48,094 bases of DNA from an uncultured Collinsella sp. (GTDB taxonomy: Bacteria; Actinomycetota; Coriobacteriia; Coriobacteriales; Coriobacteriaceae), in NCBI GenBank assembly GCA_902478365.1, contig CABSKX010000010.1:1-48094 (forward strand), given 5' to 3'. The notes under the pieces were generated by a model, which was not told where the DNA came from, ran no database searches, and saw only the letters and a program-made list of their open reading frames with translations. How positions within the stretch are numbered: position 1 is the stretch's first letter; each line of letters opens with the position of its first letter. Positions 8,670 through 17,258 of the stretch are shown here, piece by piece. The translations under genes were made by a program, and so were the position numbers.

Positions 8670-9923
8670 ATGGCGCAGGAACACGATCTGTTTGATGACA
8701 TTATCGAGATCAGCAAGGGTTTCGACTTTCTTAAAAACCCGCTTGGCGGCGTGACCGATGCGCTCGATCCGTCGGCACCGCAGTGGAATCCTGCCGACTA
8801 CAAGGAGCGTCCGCGCGGCAACACCATTCCGTGCCTGACCTGCAAAAACGAAAAGAGCGGTTGCACCGCGTGCATGGACGTGTGCCCGGTCAACGCTATC
8901 GAGGTCGAGGAAGACGCCATCGAGATCCTCGACTCCTGTCGCAAGTGCGGCCTGTGCGCCGCTGCCTGTCCGACCGAGGCGATCATCTCGCCGCGCCTGG
9001 CGCCCAAAAACCTGTATGACGATATCGTCTCTGCTGCTACGAGCCACGAGACCGTCTACGTCACCTGCACACGCGCCCTCAAGCGCATGCCGCGCGAAAA
9101 CGAGGTCGTCGTTGCCTGCGTGGGCGACATTACGGCCGAGACCTGGTTTTCGGTACTGGCGGACTATCCCAACGTGAGTGTGTACCTGCCGTTGGGCGTG
9201 TGCGATAAATGCCGCAACACCGGCGGTGAGGACATTCTGGGCGAGGCGATTGCGAAGGCCGAAGAGTGGTCTGGCACGGGTATGGGCCTGGAGGTCGATC
9301 CCAAGAGCCTCAAGTGCCATAAGCTTCGCGAGTACGAGCGCAAGGAGTACATAGAAAAGATTGCCCGTACCACGGGCCTGACGGTGACCAAGCTCAATCC
9401 GGCGACGGCGGCACTGGCCTCGGTGACGCAAAAGCTCAAAGCCCATCGCCATCAGATTACCCAGCTGGAGCGCACGCTCAACACCATGTGCGGCACCACG
9501 ACGACCAAGCGTCGCCGTTCGCTCACGCACGGGCGGCAGCTGGTGCTCTCGACACTGCAGAACCATCCCGAGCTTGCCCAGAACATGCAGGTGAGCACGC
9601 CGGAATGCGATTTTGACAAGTGCACGTCGTGCGGCGAGTGCGTCAACGTGTGCCCCACGTTTGCCTGCGATTTGGTGGGAAGCGGTCGCTTTGCGCTGGA
9701 GTCCACGTATTGCTTGGGCTGCGGTGCCTGCGTCAAGGTGTGCCCCGAGCATGCGCTCAAGTTGGTTGAGCATGACGCGTCCAATCTGGTCGTCGTCGAT
9801 CCCGAAGCCGAGGAAAAGGCTGCCCAGAAGGCCAAGGCTCACGAAGAAGCTGAGAAGGTCAAGGCCGAGGCAAAGGCCAAGCTGGACAAGATGCTCGACC
9901 AGGTGGAAAAGCTCGCGGACTAG
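8670..9923 (+). CDS. Multi-cluster 4Fe-4S ferredoxin-like protein
   Basis: This is a 417-residue iron-sulfur protein. The N-terminal part has C55, C58, C65, C68, C72 and then C90, C93, C96, C100, i.e. two CxxCxxxCP-type clusters. Residues of about 120-230 form a cysteine-containing region with CDKCRNTGGED, similar to the F420H2/coenzyme M reductase delta-like folds. A second two-cluster ferredoxin domain lies near 315-365 (CTSCGECVNVCP and CLGCGACVKVCP). The last 40 residues are an Ala/Lys/Glu coiled coil. No signal or membrane segment is seen, so it probably carries electrons between cytoplasmic redox enzymes. The start with GGGAGG 7 bases upstream is preferred over the Met at 8640. Its partner enzyme is not in the window. 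Confidence 0.82.
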   Translation: MAQEHDLFDDIIEISKGFDFLKNPLGGVTDALDPSAPQWNPADYKERPRGNTIPCLTCKNEKSGCTACMDVCPVNAIEVEEDAIEILDSCRKCGLCAAACPTEAIISPRLAPKNLYDDIVSAATSHETVYVTCTRALKRMPRENEVVVACVGDITAETWFSVLADYPNVSVYLPLGVCDKCRNTGGEDILGEAIAKAEEWSGTGMGLEVDPKSLKCHKLREYERKEYIEKIARTTGLTVTKLNPATAALASVTQKLKAHRHQITQLERTLNTMCGTTTTKRRRSLTHGRQLVLSTLQNHPELAQNMQVSTPECDFDKCTSCGECVNVCPTFACDLVGSGRFALESTYCLGCGACVKVCPEHALKLVEHDASNLVVVDPEAEEKAAQKAKAHEEAEKVKAEAKAKLDKMLDQVEKLAD

Positions 9924-9950
9924 TCAGCGAGCTCTATCTCTGCTTCATTT

Positions 9951-9994
9951 GCGCCGCCGTGGTGTCCGGATTCGCCCGGATGCTGCGGCGGCGC
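9951..9994. terminator. Hairpin between the ferredoxin gene and ychF
   Basis: Arms GCGCCGCCG (9951-9959) and CGGCGGCGC (9986-9994) are perfect complements, with an inner TCCGG/CCGGA stem. No T-run follows on the plus strand, so termination is uncertain. It is directly followed by TATACTTATACT (9995-10006), two tandem -10-like boxes for ychF. Confidence 0.5.
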
Positions 9995-10036
9995 TATACT
10001 TATACTGTTTGAAGTACTGTACCAAAAGGAGCTGTC

Positions 10037-11113
10037 GTGTCCCTTTCCATCGGTATCGTGGGCCTGCCCAACGTGGGCAAGTCGACGCTGTTTACCGCGC
10101 TTACCAAAAAGACCGGCCTTGCCGCCAACTACCCGTTTGCCACGATCGACCCCAACGTGGGTATCGTCGATGTGCCCGATAGCCGCCTGCAAAAGCTCGC
10201 CGACATCGTTAACCCCGGCCGCATTGTGCCGGCGACGGTCGAGTTCGTCGACATCGCTGGCCTGGTGAAGGGTGCCAACGAGGGCGAGGGCCTGGGCAAC
10301 CAGTTCTTGGCAAACATCCGCGAGACCGACGCCATCTGCGAGGTCGTGCGCTACTTTAAGGACCCCAACGTCATGCGTGAGGTGGGCCGCACGGGCGAGT
10401 TTGTCGATCCCGCCGGCGATGCCGACACCATCATGACCGAGCTCATCCTGGCCGACATGGGCACGCTCGAGAAGCAGCTGCCCAAGCTCGAGAAGGAGGC
10501 CAAGCGCGACAAAGAGCTCATGCCCAAGTTCGAGGTGGCCAAGCGCCTGCTCGCTTGGCTCAACGAGGGCAAGCGAGCCGCGTCCATGGAGATGACCGAC
10601 GAGGAGCGTGCCGCCGCCAAGGGCCTGTTCCTGCTCACTATGAAGCCCATTCTGTACGTGGCCAACGTGGACGAGGATATGCTCAACGAGGACCTGGCGC
10701 CCATCGATGGCGTCAAGCCGTTGCCCATCTGCGCCAAGATTGAGGCCGAGCTTTCCGAGCTCGATCCCGAGGACGCCGCCGACTACCTGGAGAGCTTGGG
10801 CCTGGAGCAGCCCGGTCTGGACGTGCTCGCGCAGGCGGCCTATAAGCTGCTCGGTCTGCAGTCGTTCTTTACGGCCGGCGAGATGGAGGTCAAGGCCTGG
10901 ACGGTTCGTCAGGGCGCGACCGCCCCGCAGGCCGCCGGCGTCATCCACACCGATTTTGAGCGCGGCTTTATTAAGGCCGAGGTCATTGGCTATGACGACT
11001 ACATCGAGCTCGGCGGTGAGCAGGGCGCCAAGGCCGCCGGCAAACTGCGTATTGAGGGCAAGGACTATGTCATGGCCGATGGCGACGTCGTGCACTTCCG
11101 CTTTAACGTGTAA
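10037..11113 (+). CDS. ychF: Redox-regulated ATPase YchF (Obg-related)
   Basis: This 358-residue universal P-loop NTPase binds ATP in preference to GTP and associates with ribosomes. It shows G1 GLPNVGKST at about 8-16, the switch region DIAGLVKGANEGEGLGNQFL near 65-84, and a C-terminal TGS domain ending GKDYVMADGDVVHFRFNV. The start is GTG with AAAAGGAG upstream. The tandem TATACT boxes at 9995-10006 are likely its -10 region. A small membrane protein gene follows after 11 bases. Confidence 0.95.
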   Translation: MSLSIGIVGLPNVGKSTLFTALTKKTGLAANYPFATIDPNVGIVDVPDSRLQKLADIVNPGRIVPATVEFVDIAGLVKGANEGEGLGNQFLANIRETDAICEVVRYFKDPNVMREVGRTGEFVDPAGDADTIMTELILADMGTLEKQLPKLEKEAKRDKELMPKFEVAKRLLAWLNEGKRAASMEMTDEERAAAKGLFLLTMKPILYVANVDEDMLNEDLAPIDGVKPLPICAKIEAELSELDPEDAADYLESLGLEQPGLDVLAQAAYKLLGLQSFFTAGEMEVKAWTVRQGATAPQAAGVIHTDFERGFIKAEVIGYDDYIELGGEQGAKAAGKLRIEGKDYVMADGDVVHFRFNV

Positions 11114-11124
11114 GGGCGACGCAT

Positions 11125-11508
11125 ATGTTTAAATACGGCAAAAAAGCTGGCTACATGGGTATTGCGCTGCTCGTACTTGCGGTGATTCCGCTGGTGGTCG
11201 CAGCGTGCGTTATCCCCAACATTGGTCCCGAGGTGGCAACGAAGTTTAACGCCGCCGGCGAGGTGACGCGCTGGGGCAAGAGCTACGAGTTGCTGGCGCT
11301 GCCGGTGCTCAACCTGCTGCTGAGCGTGGCGACATACTTTACGGCGGGACGTCAAGCTAAAAACAATGATGACTCCGCCGCCATGGCGCGCATCGTGTGC
11401 GAACGCTACCTGCGCAACGGTTGCATCACGGGTGTGTTCCTCAACGTGATCAACGTTTACTTTATGTACTCGGCGATTACCGGAACGGGTTTTGGCTTTG
11501 GTTTCTAG
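11125..11508 (+). CDS. DUF1648-like membrane protein
   Basis: This 127-residue protein has hydrophobic segments at about 10-30, 58-76 and 98-118. Between the first two lies a loop IGPEVATKFNAAGEVTRWGKS, which matches the DUF1648 pattern (...P.H.n..G...rwg.k...) found in SdpI-like membrane proteins. It begins 11 bases after ychF and is probably co-transcribed with it. DUF1648/SdpI relatives can act as immunity or signalling proteins, but this short form has no assigned role. Confidence 0.7.
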   Translation: MFKYGKKAGYMGIALLVLAVIPLVVAACVIPNIGPEVATKFNAAGEVTRWGKSYELLALPVLNLLLSVATYFTAGRQAKNNDDSAAMARIVCERYLRNGCITGVFLNVINVYFMYSAITGTGFGFGF

Positions 11509-11517
11509 CTTGTCCTT

Positions 11518-11907
11518 TTAGGCAACGAGTCTGCACACATATTCGATAGCTGCTGCGAGGCCGCCGCTCGATCGTGGTTTAAAGACCATGTCGGCGGCGG
11601 CCTCGTTTTCGTATCCGGCGCCGCGAAGGGCGAGTGCGATACCGGCTTCCAGGAGAAGGGGCAGACCGCGTTGGCTGGTTGCGATCACGGCAGCCTGATT
11701 GAGCGAGCAGCTGTGCGCCTGGCATTGGATAGCAAGTTCACCTTGCGCCGGGCAAGGGACCAGAACGGCGGCGACGCGACTTGATAGCAATGCAAATGCT
11801 GTGCGCTCATCGGGCGAAAGGCATTCTGATTCAACGACGACGAGCTTGGGCGGCGCGCTGTTTGTGCGAGGCGTGGCTCGGTACATGCGGACCGAAGAAC
11901 CCGACAT
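11518..11907 (-). CDS. Unknown protein divergent from an XRE regulator
   Basis: This 129-residue protein of unknown family has an N-terminal basic stretch, then alternating hydrophobic strands and helices (KLVVVESECLSPDERTAFALL, RVAAVLVPC, AAVIATSQRGLPLLLEAGIALALRGAG), which suggests a small Rossmann-like or flavodoxin-like alpha/beta fold. The start MSGSSVR is chosen because AGGAG lies 6 bases upstream; the earlier Met at 11931 falls inside the palindrome. It is divergent from the XRE gene (11984) and shares the 24-bp palindrome at 11931-11954, so it is probably controlled by that regulator. No motif identifies its activity. Confidence 0.6.
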   Translation of the reverse strand: MSGSSVRMYRATPRTNSAPPKLVVVESECLSPDERTAFALLSSRVAAVLVPCPAQGELAIQCQAHSCSLNQAAVIATSQRGLPLLLEAGIALALRGAGYENEAAADMVFKPRSSGGLAAAIEYVCRLVA

Positions 11908-11930
11908 AGAAAACTCCTGTGTATTCGGCA

Positions 11931-11954
11931 AAACGTAAACTATAGTTTACGTTT
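11931..11954. promoter_or_regulatory. 24-bp perfect palindrome, likely operator of the XRE regulator
   Basis: Each half is AAACGTAAACTA, and the two halves are exact reverse complements with no spacer. It lies 23 bases from the start of the leftward gene (11907) and 29 bases from the start of the rightward XRE gene (11984), and contains TATAGT that could serve as a -10 box on either strand. A dimeric HTH protein such as the adjacent XRE product is the natural ligand. The palindrome is seen; the binding is inferred. Confidence 0.75.
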
Positions 11955-11983
11955 ATGTTCGGCTCCATTTCAAACTCGGCTGC

Positions 11984-12202
11984 ATGGACGAACGTGCGAA
12001 ACAGATTCTTGGTAGGCGGGTCGAAGAGACACGCAGAGACCTTGGTATCTCCAAGGTTGATTTTTGTGTGGCGACAGGAATCAGCCGACCCTACCTCGAC
12101 CGAATCGAAGATGGGACGGCAAATTTCACGCTCAAGGTTCTATTTAAGATCGCGCCCGCGCTCGGCATGACGGTATCTGAGCTTCTCGAGGGTATTGAAT
12201 AG
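11984..12202 (+). CDS. Small XRE-family transcription regulator
   Basis: This 72-residue protein is almost entirely an HTH_3/XRE domain: LGRRVEETRRDLGISKVDFC, then VATGISRPYLDRIEDGTANF, then LFKIAPALGMTVSELL. It has no sensor domain, as in phage-type or autoregulatory repressors. The ATG has no clear Shine-Dalgarno site. It probably represses itself and the divergent unknown gene through the palindrome at 11931-11954. It converges on the asparaginase gene with 21 bases between stops. Confidence 0.85.
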   Translation: MDERAKQILGRRVEETRRDLGISKVDFCVATGISRPYLDRIEDGTANFTLKVLFKIAPALGMTVSELLEGIE

Positions 12203-12223
12203 AGGACGCCTATTGACCGGTGG

Positions 12224-13237
12224 TTACGCCATCGGGATGCGGTCGTGGTTGACTTGGCTGTAGAACAGGCGCTGGATCTCGGCCGCATCGCGTGACTGGC
12301 CGAGTGCCCACATGGTCTTGGCCACGAGCGTCTCGGTGGTCATGTCGTCGCCGCGCAGAATGCCCGGATGATTGGCGTAAGCACGGCCGACCTCATAAAT
12401 GCCCAGATCGAGGCCCTCTTCGGGGACCTGCGTGGTCATAACGACGGTGCGACCCGAATCGACCCAGCGGAAAATTGCCTCTTGGAACGACTCGCCCGAC
12501 TCGCCAAACTCGGGAATACCGCCAATGCCAAAGGTCTCCAGAATCACGGCGTCGTAGCTATCGGCAAGGGCGTCGAGGATGCCCGGGTTTACGCCGGGCG
12601 TAAGCTTGAGTACAAATACGCGCGGGTCGATGCTGTCGTAGAAACGCACCGGGTTTTCGCCCTGATGAGTGCCGTGGAGCCCGTTGCGCACAATGCGGTC
12701 GTTGCGGATGTAGGCAATGGGCGGATAGTTGACGCTAATGAACGCGTTAAAGCTCATGGTGCGCTGCTTGCGGGCGCGCGTGCCGGCAATGGCGACGCCG
12801 CCAAACACGATCGACACATCGTGCGAATGCTCGTCGAGCGCATAGAGCAGGCTCTGGTACAGGTTGAGCTTGGCGTCGGTAAAGGGGTTGCCCATGGGCT
12901 TTTGCGAGCCGGTGAGCACGATGGGCTTGGGGCTGTCCTGAATCAGATAGGAAAGTGCTGCCGCGGTGTAGCTCATGGTGTCGGTGCCGTGTAGAATCAC
13001 GAAGCCGTCGTGGTCGGCATAGCCCTTGACGATGACGTCGCGGATACGCATCCAGTCGCTCGGACGCATATTGGTGCTGTCGATGTTCATGGGCTGCACG
13101 ACGTCGAGCTCGCAGAGGCCCGAGATCTCGGGGACGCTCTGGGCGAGCTCCTCACCGGTCAGGGCGGGGGAGAGGCCGTTGCCGTCCTCGGTCGATGCGA
13201 TGGTGCCGCCCGTGGCGATGAGAAGGATGCGCTTCAT
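12224..13237 (-). CDS. ansA: L-asparaginase, type I
   Basis: This 337-residue enzyme hydrolyses L-asparagine to aspartate and ammonia. The first catalytic Thr lies in LLIATGGTIAS at the N-terminus and the second motif is HGTDTMSYTAAALSYL, with QKPMGNPFTDAKLNL following. There is no signal peptide, which fits the cytoplasmic type I enzyme. The start MKRILLIATGG is set by family alignment; an earlier in-frame Met at 13309 would add 24 unrelated residues. AGGAAT lies about 7 bases upstream. It is divergent from guaA, with a long inverted repeat at 13312-13344 between them. Confidence 0.92.
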   Translation of the reverse strand: MKRILLIATGGTIASTEDGNGLSPALTGEELAQSVPEISGLCELDVVQPMNIDSTNMRPSDWMRIRDVIVKGYADHDGFVILHGTDTMSYTAAALSYLIQDSPKPIVLTGSQKPMGNPFTDAKLNLYQSLLYALDEHSHDVSIVFGGVAIAGTRARKQRTMSFNAFISVNYPPIAYIRNDRIVRNGLHGTHQGENPVRFYDSIDPRVFVLKLTPGVNPGILDALADSYDAVILETFGIGGIPEFGESGESFQEAIFRWVDSGRTVVMTTQVPEEGLDLGIYEVGRAYANHPGILRGDDMTTETLVAKTMWALGQSRDAAEIQRLFYSQVNHDRIPMA

Positions 13238-13311
13238 GCTGGTATTCCTATCGTATTTGCCGCCGCAGAGGCGGAGTCGTTCGGCAGTATTGTGGCACAG
13301 GGCGTCCAATG

Positions 13312-13344
13312 TTCAAACGTATTACATCATCTGTAACGTTTGAA
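13312..13344. promoter_or_regulatory. Interrupted inverted repeat between ansA and guaA
   Basis: The outer arms TTCAAACGT (13312-13320) and ACGTTTGAA (13336-13344) are perfect complements, and inner TTACA/TGTAA arms extend the symmetry around TCATC. It lies 75 bases upstream of ansA and 161 bases upstream of guaA. It is most likely a protein operator for one or both divergent genes. Confidence 0.55.
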
Positions 13345-13504
13345 AACACTTCAATTGCCGTCAAATAAGGGCCCAGGTCGTGCGTTTGCCGTGCGCTGAT
13401 GGCTGCGAGGGGCGAGAAACCCCATATAACGTGTACACTATGGAGGTTATTTTCGTTCATTCACGCGGGTGGGCACCGGCTCCCCGCCAACAAGAGGGGG
13501 AACC

Positions 13505-15103
13505 ATGGATCAAAAGGCTTCCGCAAAGGTCCTCGTACTCGACTTTGGTGCGCAGTACGGTCAGCTCATTGCCCGTCGCGTCCGCGACCTCAACGTGTAT
13601 TCCGAGATCGTCCCCTGCGACATCTCGGCCGACGAGATTCGCGAGATGAACGCCTCTGCGCTCATCCTTTCCGGCGGCCCGGCTTCCGTGTATGCCGAGG
13701 ACGCTCCGTCTATCGACCCCGCCATCTTTGACCTGGGCCTTCCCGTCCTGGGCTTTTGCTACGGCCATCAGATCACGGCCGTGACGCTCGGCGGCAAGGT
13801 CGGCCACTCCGAGGTGGGCGAGTACGGCCGCGCCACCATCACGCGCACGGCCGGCGCCAAGCTCTTTAACTCCACGCCTATGGAGCAGACCGTGTGGATG
13901 AGCCACCGCGACGCCGTTTCCGAGGTGCCCGAGGGCTTTACCGTTACCGCCAGCACCGACGTGTGCCCGGTTGCCGCCATGGAGTGCGTCGAGCGCAAGA
14001 TTTTCACCACTCAGTTCCACCCCGAGGTCAAGCACTCCGAGTACGGTCAGCAGCTGCTGAGCAATTTCCTGTTTGAGATCTGCGGCCTGGAGCCCAACTG
14101 GAGCATGGACAACCTGGTCGAGACCATGACGGCCGAGTTCCGCGAGAAGGTCGGCGACGACCGCGTGATTCTGGCCCTGTCCGGTGGCGTCGACTCCTCC
14201 GTCGTGGCTGCGCTGGGCGCTCGCGCCGTGGGCAAGCAGATGACCTGCGTGTTCATCAACCACGGCCTGCTGCGCAAGGGCGAGCCCGAGCAGGTGGAGG
14301 AGGTCTTCACCAAGCAGTTTGACGTCGACTTTATCCACGTCCACGCCGAGGACCGTTATGCCGAGCTTTTGGCCGGCGTGACCGAGCCCGAGGAGAAGCG
14401 CCGCATCATCGGTACGCAGTTCTGGAAAGAGTTCTTCGCCGTGGCGCAGCAGCTCGAGACCGACGGCAAGCCGGTCAAGTACCTGGCCCAGGGCACCATC
14501 TACCCCGACATCATCGAGTCCGGCGCTCGCAAGACGGGCGGCAAGACGGCCACCATCAAGAGCCATCACAACCTAATCCCGTTCCCCGAGGGCGTGCACT
14601 TCGACCTTATTGAGCCGCTCGATCACTTCTTTAAGGACGAGGTCCGCGCACTTGGTCTGGCGCTCGGCCTGCCAGGTCATATCGTGTTCCGTCAGCCCTT
14701 CCCGGGCCCGGGTCTGGCCATCCGCATCATCGGCGCGGTCGACAAGGAGAAGCTCGAGATTCTCAAGAACGCCGACGCTATCGTGCGCGAGGAGCTCGAC
14801 GCCTACAACCAGCGTCTGTTTGAGCAGACCGGCGAGCGCAACTCCGAGCACAGCTGCTGGCAGTACTTTGCGGTCCTGCCCGACATTAAGTCCGTCGGCG
14901 TTATGGGCGACGAGCGCACCTACCAGCGCCCGATCATCCTGCGCGCCGTCGAGTCCAGCGATGCCATGACCGCCGACTGGGCCAAGCTGCCCTACGACGT
15001 GCTGGCCCGCATCTCCGGCCGCATCGTCGCCGAGGTCCCTGGCGCCAACCGCGTGTGCTACGACATCACGTCCAAGCCGCCCGCGACGATTGAGTGGGAG
15101 TAG
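13505..15103 (+). CDS. guaA: GMP synthase (glutamine-hydrolysing)
   Basis: This 532-residue enzyme converts XMP, ATP and glutamine to GMP. The class I glutaminase domain has the nucleophile Cys in VLGFCYGHQ near 85 and the His/Glu of TTQFHPEVKHSE near 170. The synthase domain has the PP-loop ALSGGVDSSVV near 230 and the C-terminal dimerisation part ending TIEWE. The ATG at 13505 is preferred over 13469 by alignment, with GAGGGGGA upstream. Its final 18 bases (15086-15103) are the attachment site of a large composite island, and copies of this tail recur at 18268, 23600 and 32987. Thus the present guaA tail was probably donated by the last incoming unit. The reading frame is intact. Confidence 0.97.
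   Translation: MDQKASAKVLVLDFGAQYGQLIARRVRDLNVYSEIVPCDISADEIREMNASALILSGGPASVYAEDAPSIDPAIFDLGLPVLGFCYGHQITAVTLGGKVGHSEVGEYGRATITRTAGAKLFNSTPMEQTVWMSHRDAVSEVPEGFTVTASTDVCPVAAMECVERKIFTTQFHPEVKHSEYGQQLLSNFLFEICGLEPNWSMDNLVETMTAEFREKVGDDRVILALSGGVDSSVVAALGARAVGKQMTCVFINHGLLRKGEPEQVEEVFTKQFDVDFIHVHAEDRYAELLAGVTEPEEKRRIIGTQFWKEFFAVAQQLETDGKPVKYLAQGTIYPDIIESGARKTGGKTATIKSHHNLIPFPEGVHFDLIEPLDHFFKDEVRALGLALGLPGHIVFRQPFPGPGLAIRIIGAVDKEKLEILKNADAIVREELDAYNQRLFEQTGERNSEHSCWQYFAVLPDIKSVGVMGDERTYQRPIILRAVESSDAMTADWAKLPYDVLARISGRIVAEVPGANRVCYDITSKPPATIEWE
15086..15103 (+). other. Attachment-site core in guaA 3' end (left end of island)
   Basis: The sequence encodes Thr-Ile-Glu-Trp-Glu-stop (ACG ATT GAG TGG GAG TAG). 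A 19-of-20 match that includes these bases recurs at 32985-33004, just where the non-island chromosome resumes. Two more diverged copies lie between. The 3' end of guaA is a known integration hotspot for genomic islands, which supports calling this attL. Confidence 0.85.
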
Positions 15104-15106
15104 CGG

Positions 15107-15160
15107 AAATACGTGCAACATACGTGCTGCGTGCATGACAACCTAGATAGCACCCATGGC
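15107..15160. repeat. Direct repeat copy A behind guaA
   Basis: The 54-base stretch just after the guaA stop recurs as a 47-base copy at 18288-18334, with one substitution and a 7-base gap (CTGCGTG present here only). Both copies directly follow a TIEW-coding att core, so each unit appears to start with the same post-guaA sequence. Confidence 0.85.
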
Positions 15161-15182
15161 GCACTGCGCCATGGGTGCTATC
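15146..15182 (+). terminator. guaA terminator, 18-base perfect arms
   Basis: Left arm 15146-15163 (starts GATAGCACCC) and right arm 15165-15182 are exact complements around a single base, followed by a short T-rich stretch. The left half also occurs at the end of repeat copy B (18288-18334) but without its partner, so only this copy is a complete hairpin. Confidence 0.75.
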
Positions 15183-15225
15183 TTTGTGTATGAGAGCGGG
15201 TCATGTCGCATTCCGGTCGCCATGT

Positions 15226-15239
15226 GACGGATATCCGTC
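15226..15239. promoter_or_regulatory. 14-bp perfect palindrome upstream of the DUF262 gene
   Basis: GACGGATATCCGTC is a perfect palindrome 156 bases before the DUF262-HNH start. It may be an operator for the unit 1 genes, although no regulator is encoded in that unit. The rest of 15183-15395 is AT-rich promoter-like sequence without a gene. Confidence 0.4.
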
Positions 15240-15395
15240 GCGCCATGACAGATTCCAGGAACATGCCGCCAAACGCATAATGTTGCGAGAATATTGACTC
15301 GCACAAGGAAAACTTTTCAGAAGAGGCGCCTGCTTCGAGCGGAATAGGCTCCTTATCCATAATTATCGAAACAACAAACTCTCAGGGGCAAAGCA

Positions 15396-17228
15396 ATGGC
15401 AATATCAGCACCTAAATCAAATGACACGAATCTTTCAGATTTGCTGTCCAGCATACATAAGGGAGAGACGCAGCTCCCCGACTTCCAGCGCAAATGGACC
15501 TGGGATGACAACCGCATCAGGAGCTTGCTCGCAAGCCTTTCGCAGGGTTACCCCATGGGCGCCTTGATGCAACTAGAGTATGGAAGCTTAGAGGTTAAAT
15601 TCAAATACCGCACCATCGAAGGTGCTCCCTCCTCCGAAGCAACTCCGCGGTATTTGGTTATGGATGGCCAGCAGCGCCTGACTTCAATGTACAGATCACT
15701 GTATGGGAAGGGTCCCGTATCTACAACGAATGACAAACGTGTTGCCATCTCGCGTTTCTATTATCTGGACATGAACGCATGTCTCGACCCCGAAACGGAT
15801 AGGTACGATGCTATCGTTTCCGTCCCTGAGGACAGGAAAATCAAGGAGAACTTCGATCGAGATGTAAAGCTTGATTTGTCCACCCGCAAACTTGAGTATG
15901 AACACGAGATGTATCCCGCGAACGTCCTCTTCGACTCAAGCGCTGCAACTCAGTGGTTACTTGGCTATATGTCTTTTCATCAGTCATCTCCAGATGCCAT
16001 GACAAAGTTCAACAAGTTTCAGCAGGATGTCATCGAAACAATTACTTCGTATAGGCTCCCCGTTATAACTATGGACAAAAGTACACCACGCGAGGCTGTT
16101 TGCAAGGTGTTTGAAAACGTTAATACCGGCGGCGTCTCACTCACTGTGTTCGAGCTCGTTACTGCAACTTTTGCTACTTACAAGTTTGACCTCCGAGGAG
16201 ACTGGAAGGCCAACAAGCGCCGAATTCATGCTCTGGATAAGGACATTCGCACTGACGTTACAGAAAGCGTAGACGAAACCGCTTTCCTGACTACAGTGAC
16301 ACTATTTACGAACTACAAGCGTAAGCGTGACGGTTTAAGCGGAGCCGTTAGTTGCAAGAAGAAAGATGTGCTGGACCTGCGATTCGAGGATTATCAGGCG
16401 AACAAAGAAGCTGTTATCGAGGGCTATGAACTTGCTCGTGAATTTCTGCTATCGCAGTCCGTTTTCAGGAAGCGCGATCTTCCTTACACGACTCAGATCA
16501 TTCCTCTTGCTGCAATTGCTGGCTATGTGGGTCCCAAGACTTTCAAGGACCCCAAGAGCCAAAAAATCATTGCTCGTTGGTTCTGGTGTGGAATCTTTGG
16601 AGAGATGTATGGCGGCTCTAACGAGACTCGCTTTTGCTATGACATAGAGGATGTTGTTGCCGAGATTGAAGGCGCAGAATCCGAGATGCGAACCGTAAAC
16701 AATGCCCATTTCCAGTCAACCCGACTTCTGGGACTCCAATCGAGACAGTCGGCAGCCTATAAGGGAATCATGGCCCTCCTCTATAAGGGAAAGGGGCTCG
16801 ATTTCATGCGCGGCATCTCTATCGATATCGTGAACAGCATGGAAACCGCTCCCGATATCCATCACATCTTCCCGCAAAGCTACTGCGAAAAGATGGGATA
16901 CGAAAGACAGAAGTGGAACTCGGTCATCAACAAGACACCTCTGCTACCTGAATCGAACAGAGAAATTGGAGGCTCGGCCCCCAGTGCCTACTCAGCGAAA
17001 ATCGTTAAGAAGGCTGACATCGAACAGGGCGAGCTTCGTCATCGAATCGAATCGAATCTTATTGACTGGGATGCGTTCATTAATGATGACTTTGATGCCT
17101 ATTTCAAGGCTCGTGCCATAGCTTTGCTAGACGCTATTGAGTTCGCTATGGGCAAGTCCATCTCCGATAGGGGCACCGAGGAAACAGTAAAGAGATTTGG
17201 CTGCTCATTGGAAAAGGATGCTTCTTAG
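15396..17228 (+). CDS. DUF262-HNH nuclease (GmrSD-like)
   Basis: This 610-residue protein has an N-terminal DUF262 ParB-like NTPase domain with QLPDFQRKWTWDDNRI (26-41) and the diagnostic DGQQRLTS (90-97). A helical middle follows, then a C-terminal His-Me finger (DUF1524/HNH) with DIHHIFPQSY near 486 and an Asn-rich NSVINKTPLLPESN segment near 508. This is the layout of GmrSD-type type IV restriction enzymes and other anti-phage nucleases that use NTP hydrolysis to cut modified DNA. The ATG has AGGGG 8 bases upstream. Codons are visibly more A/T-rich than in guaA, a sign of transfer. It is followed after 30 bases by a TIR gene, which suggests a two-gene defence operon. Confidence 0.85.
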   Translation: MAISAPKSNDTNLSDLLSSIHKGETQLPDFQRKWTWDDNRIRSLLASLSQGYPMGALMQLEYGSLEVKFKYRTIEGAPSSEATPRYLVMDGQQRLTSMYRSLYGKGPVSTTNDKRVAISRFYYLDMNACLDPETDRYDAIVSVPEDRKIKENFDRDVKLDLSTRKLEYEHEMYPANVLFDSSAATQWLLGYMSFHQSSPDAMTKFNKFQQDVIETITSYRLPVITMDKSTPREAVCKVFENVNTGGVSLTVFELVTATFATYKFDLRGDWKANKRRIHALDKDIRTDVTESVDETAFLTTVTLFTNYKRKRDGLSGAVSCKKKDVLDLRFEDYQANKEAVIEGYELAREFLLSQSVFRKRDLPYTTQIIPLAAIAGYVGPKTFKDPKSQKIIARWFWCGIFGEMYGGSNETRFCYDIEDVVAEIEGAESEMRTVNNAHFQSTRLLGLQSRQSAAYKGIMALLYKGKGLDFMRGISIDIVNSMETAPDIHHIFPQSYCEKMGYERQKWNSVINKTPLLPESNREIGGSAPSAYSAKIVKKADIEQGELRHRIESNLIDWDAFINDDFDAYFKARAIALLDAIEFAMGKSISDRGTEETVKRFGCSLEKDAS

Positions 17229-17258
17229 CTCCGTTATTGGTTATAGAAAGAAGGTTTA

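Noticed and set aside
13345..13504. Purine riboswitch before guaA
   Set aside because: The conserved junction and loop sequences of the purine aptamer were not seen; only a short GGGG/CCCC hairpin is present.
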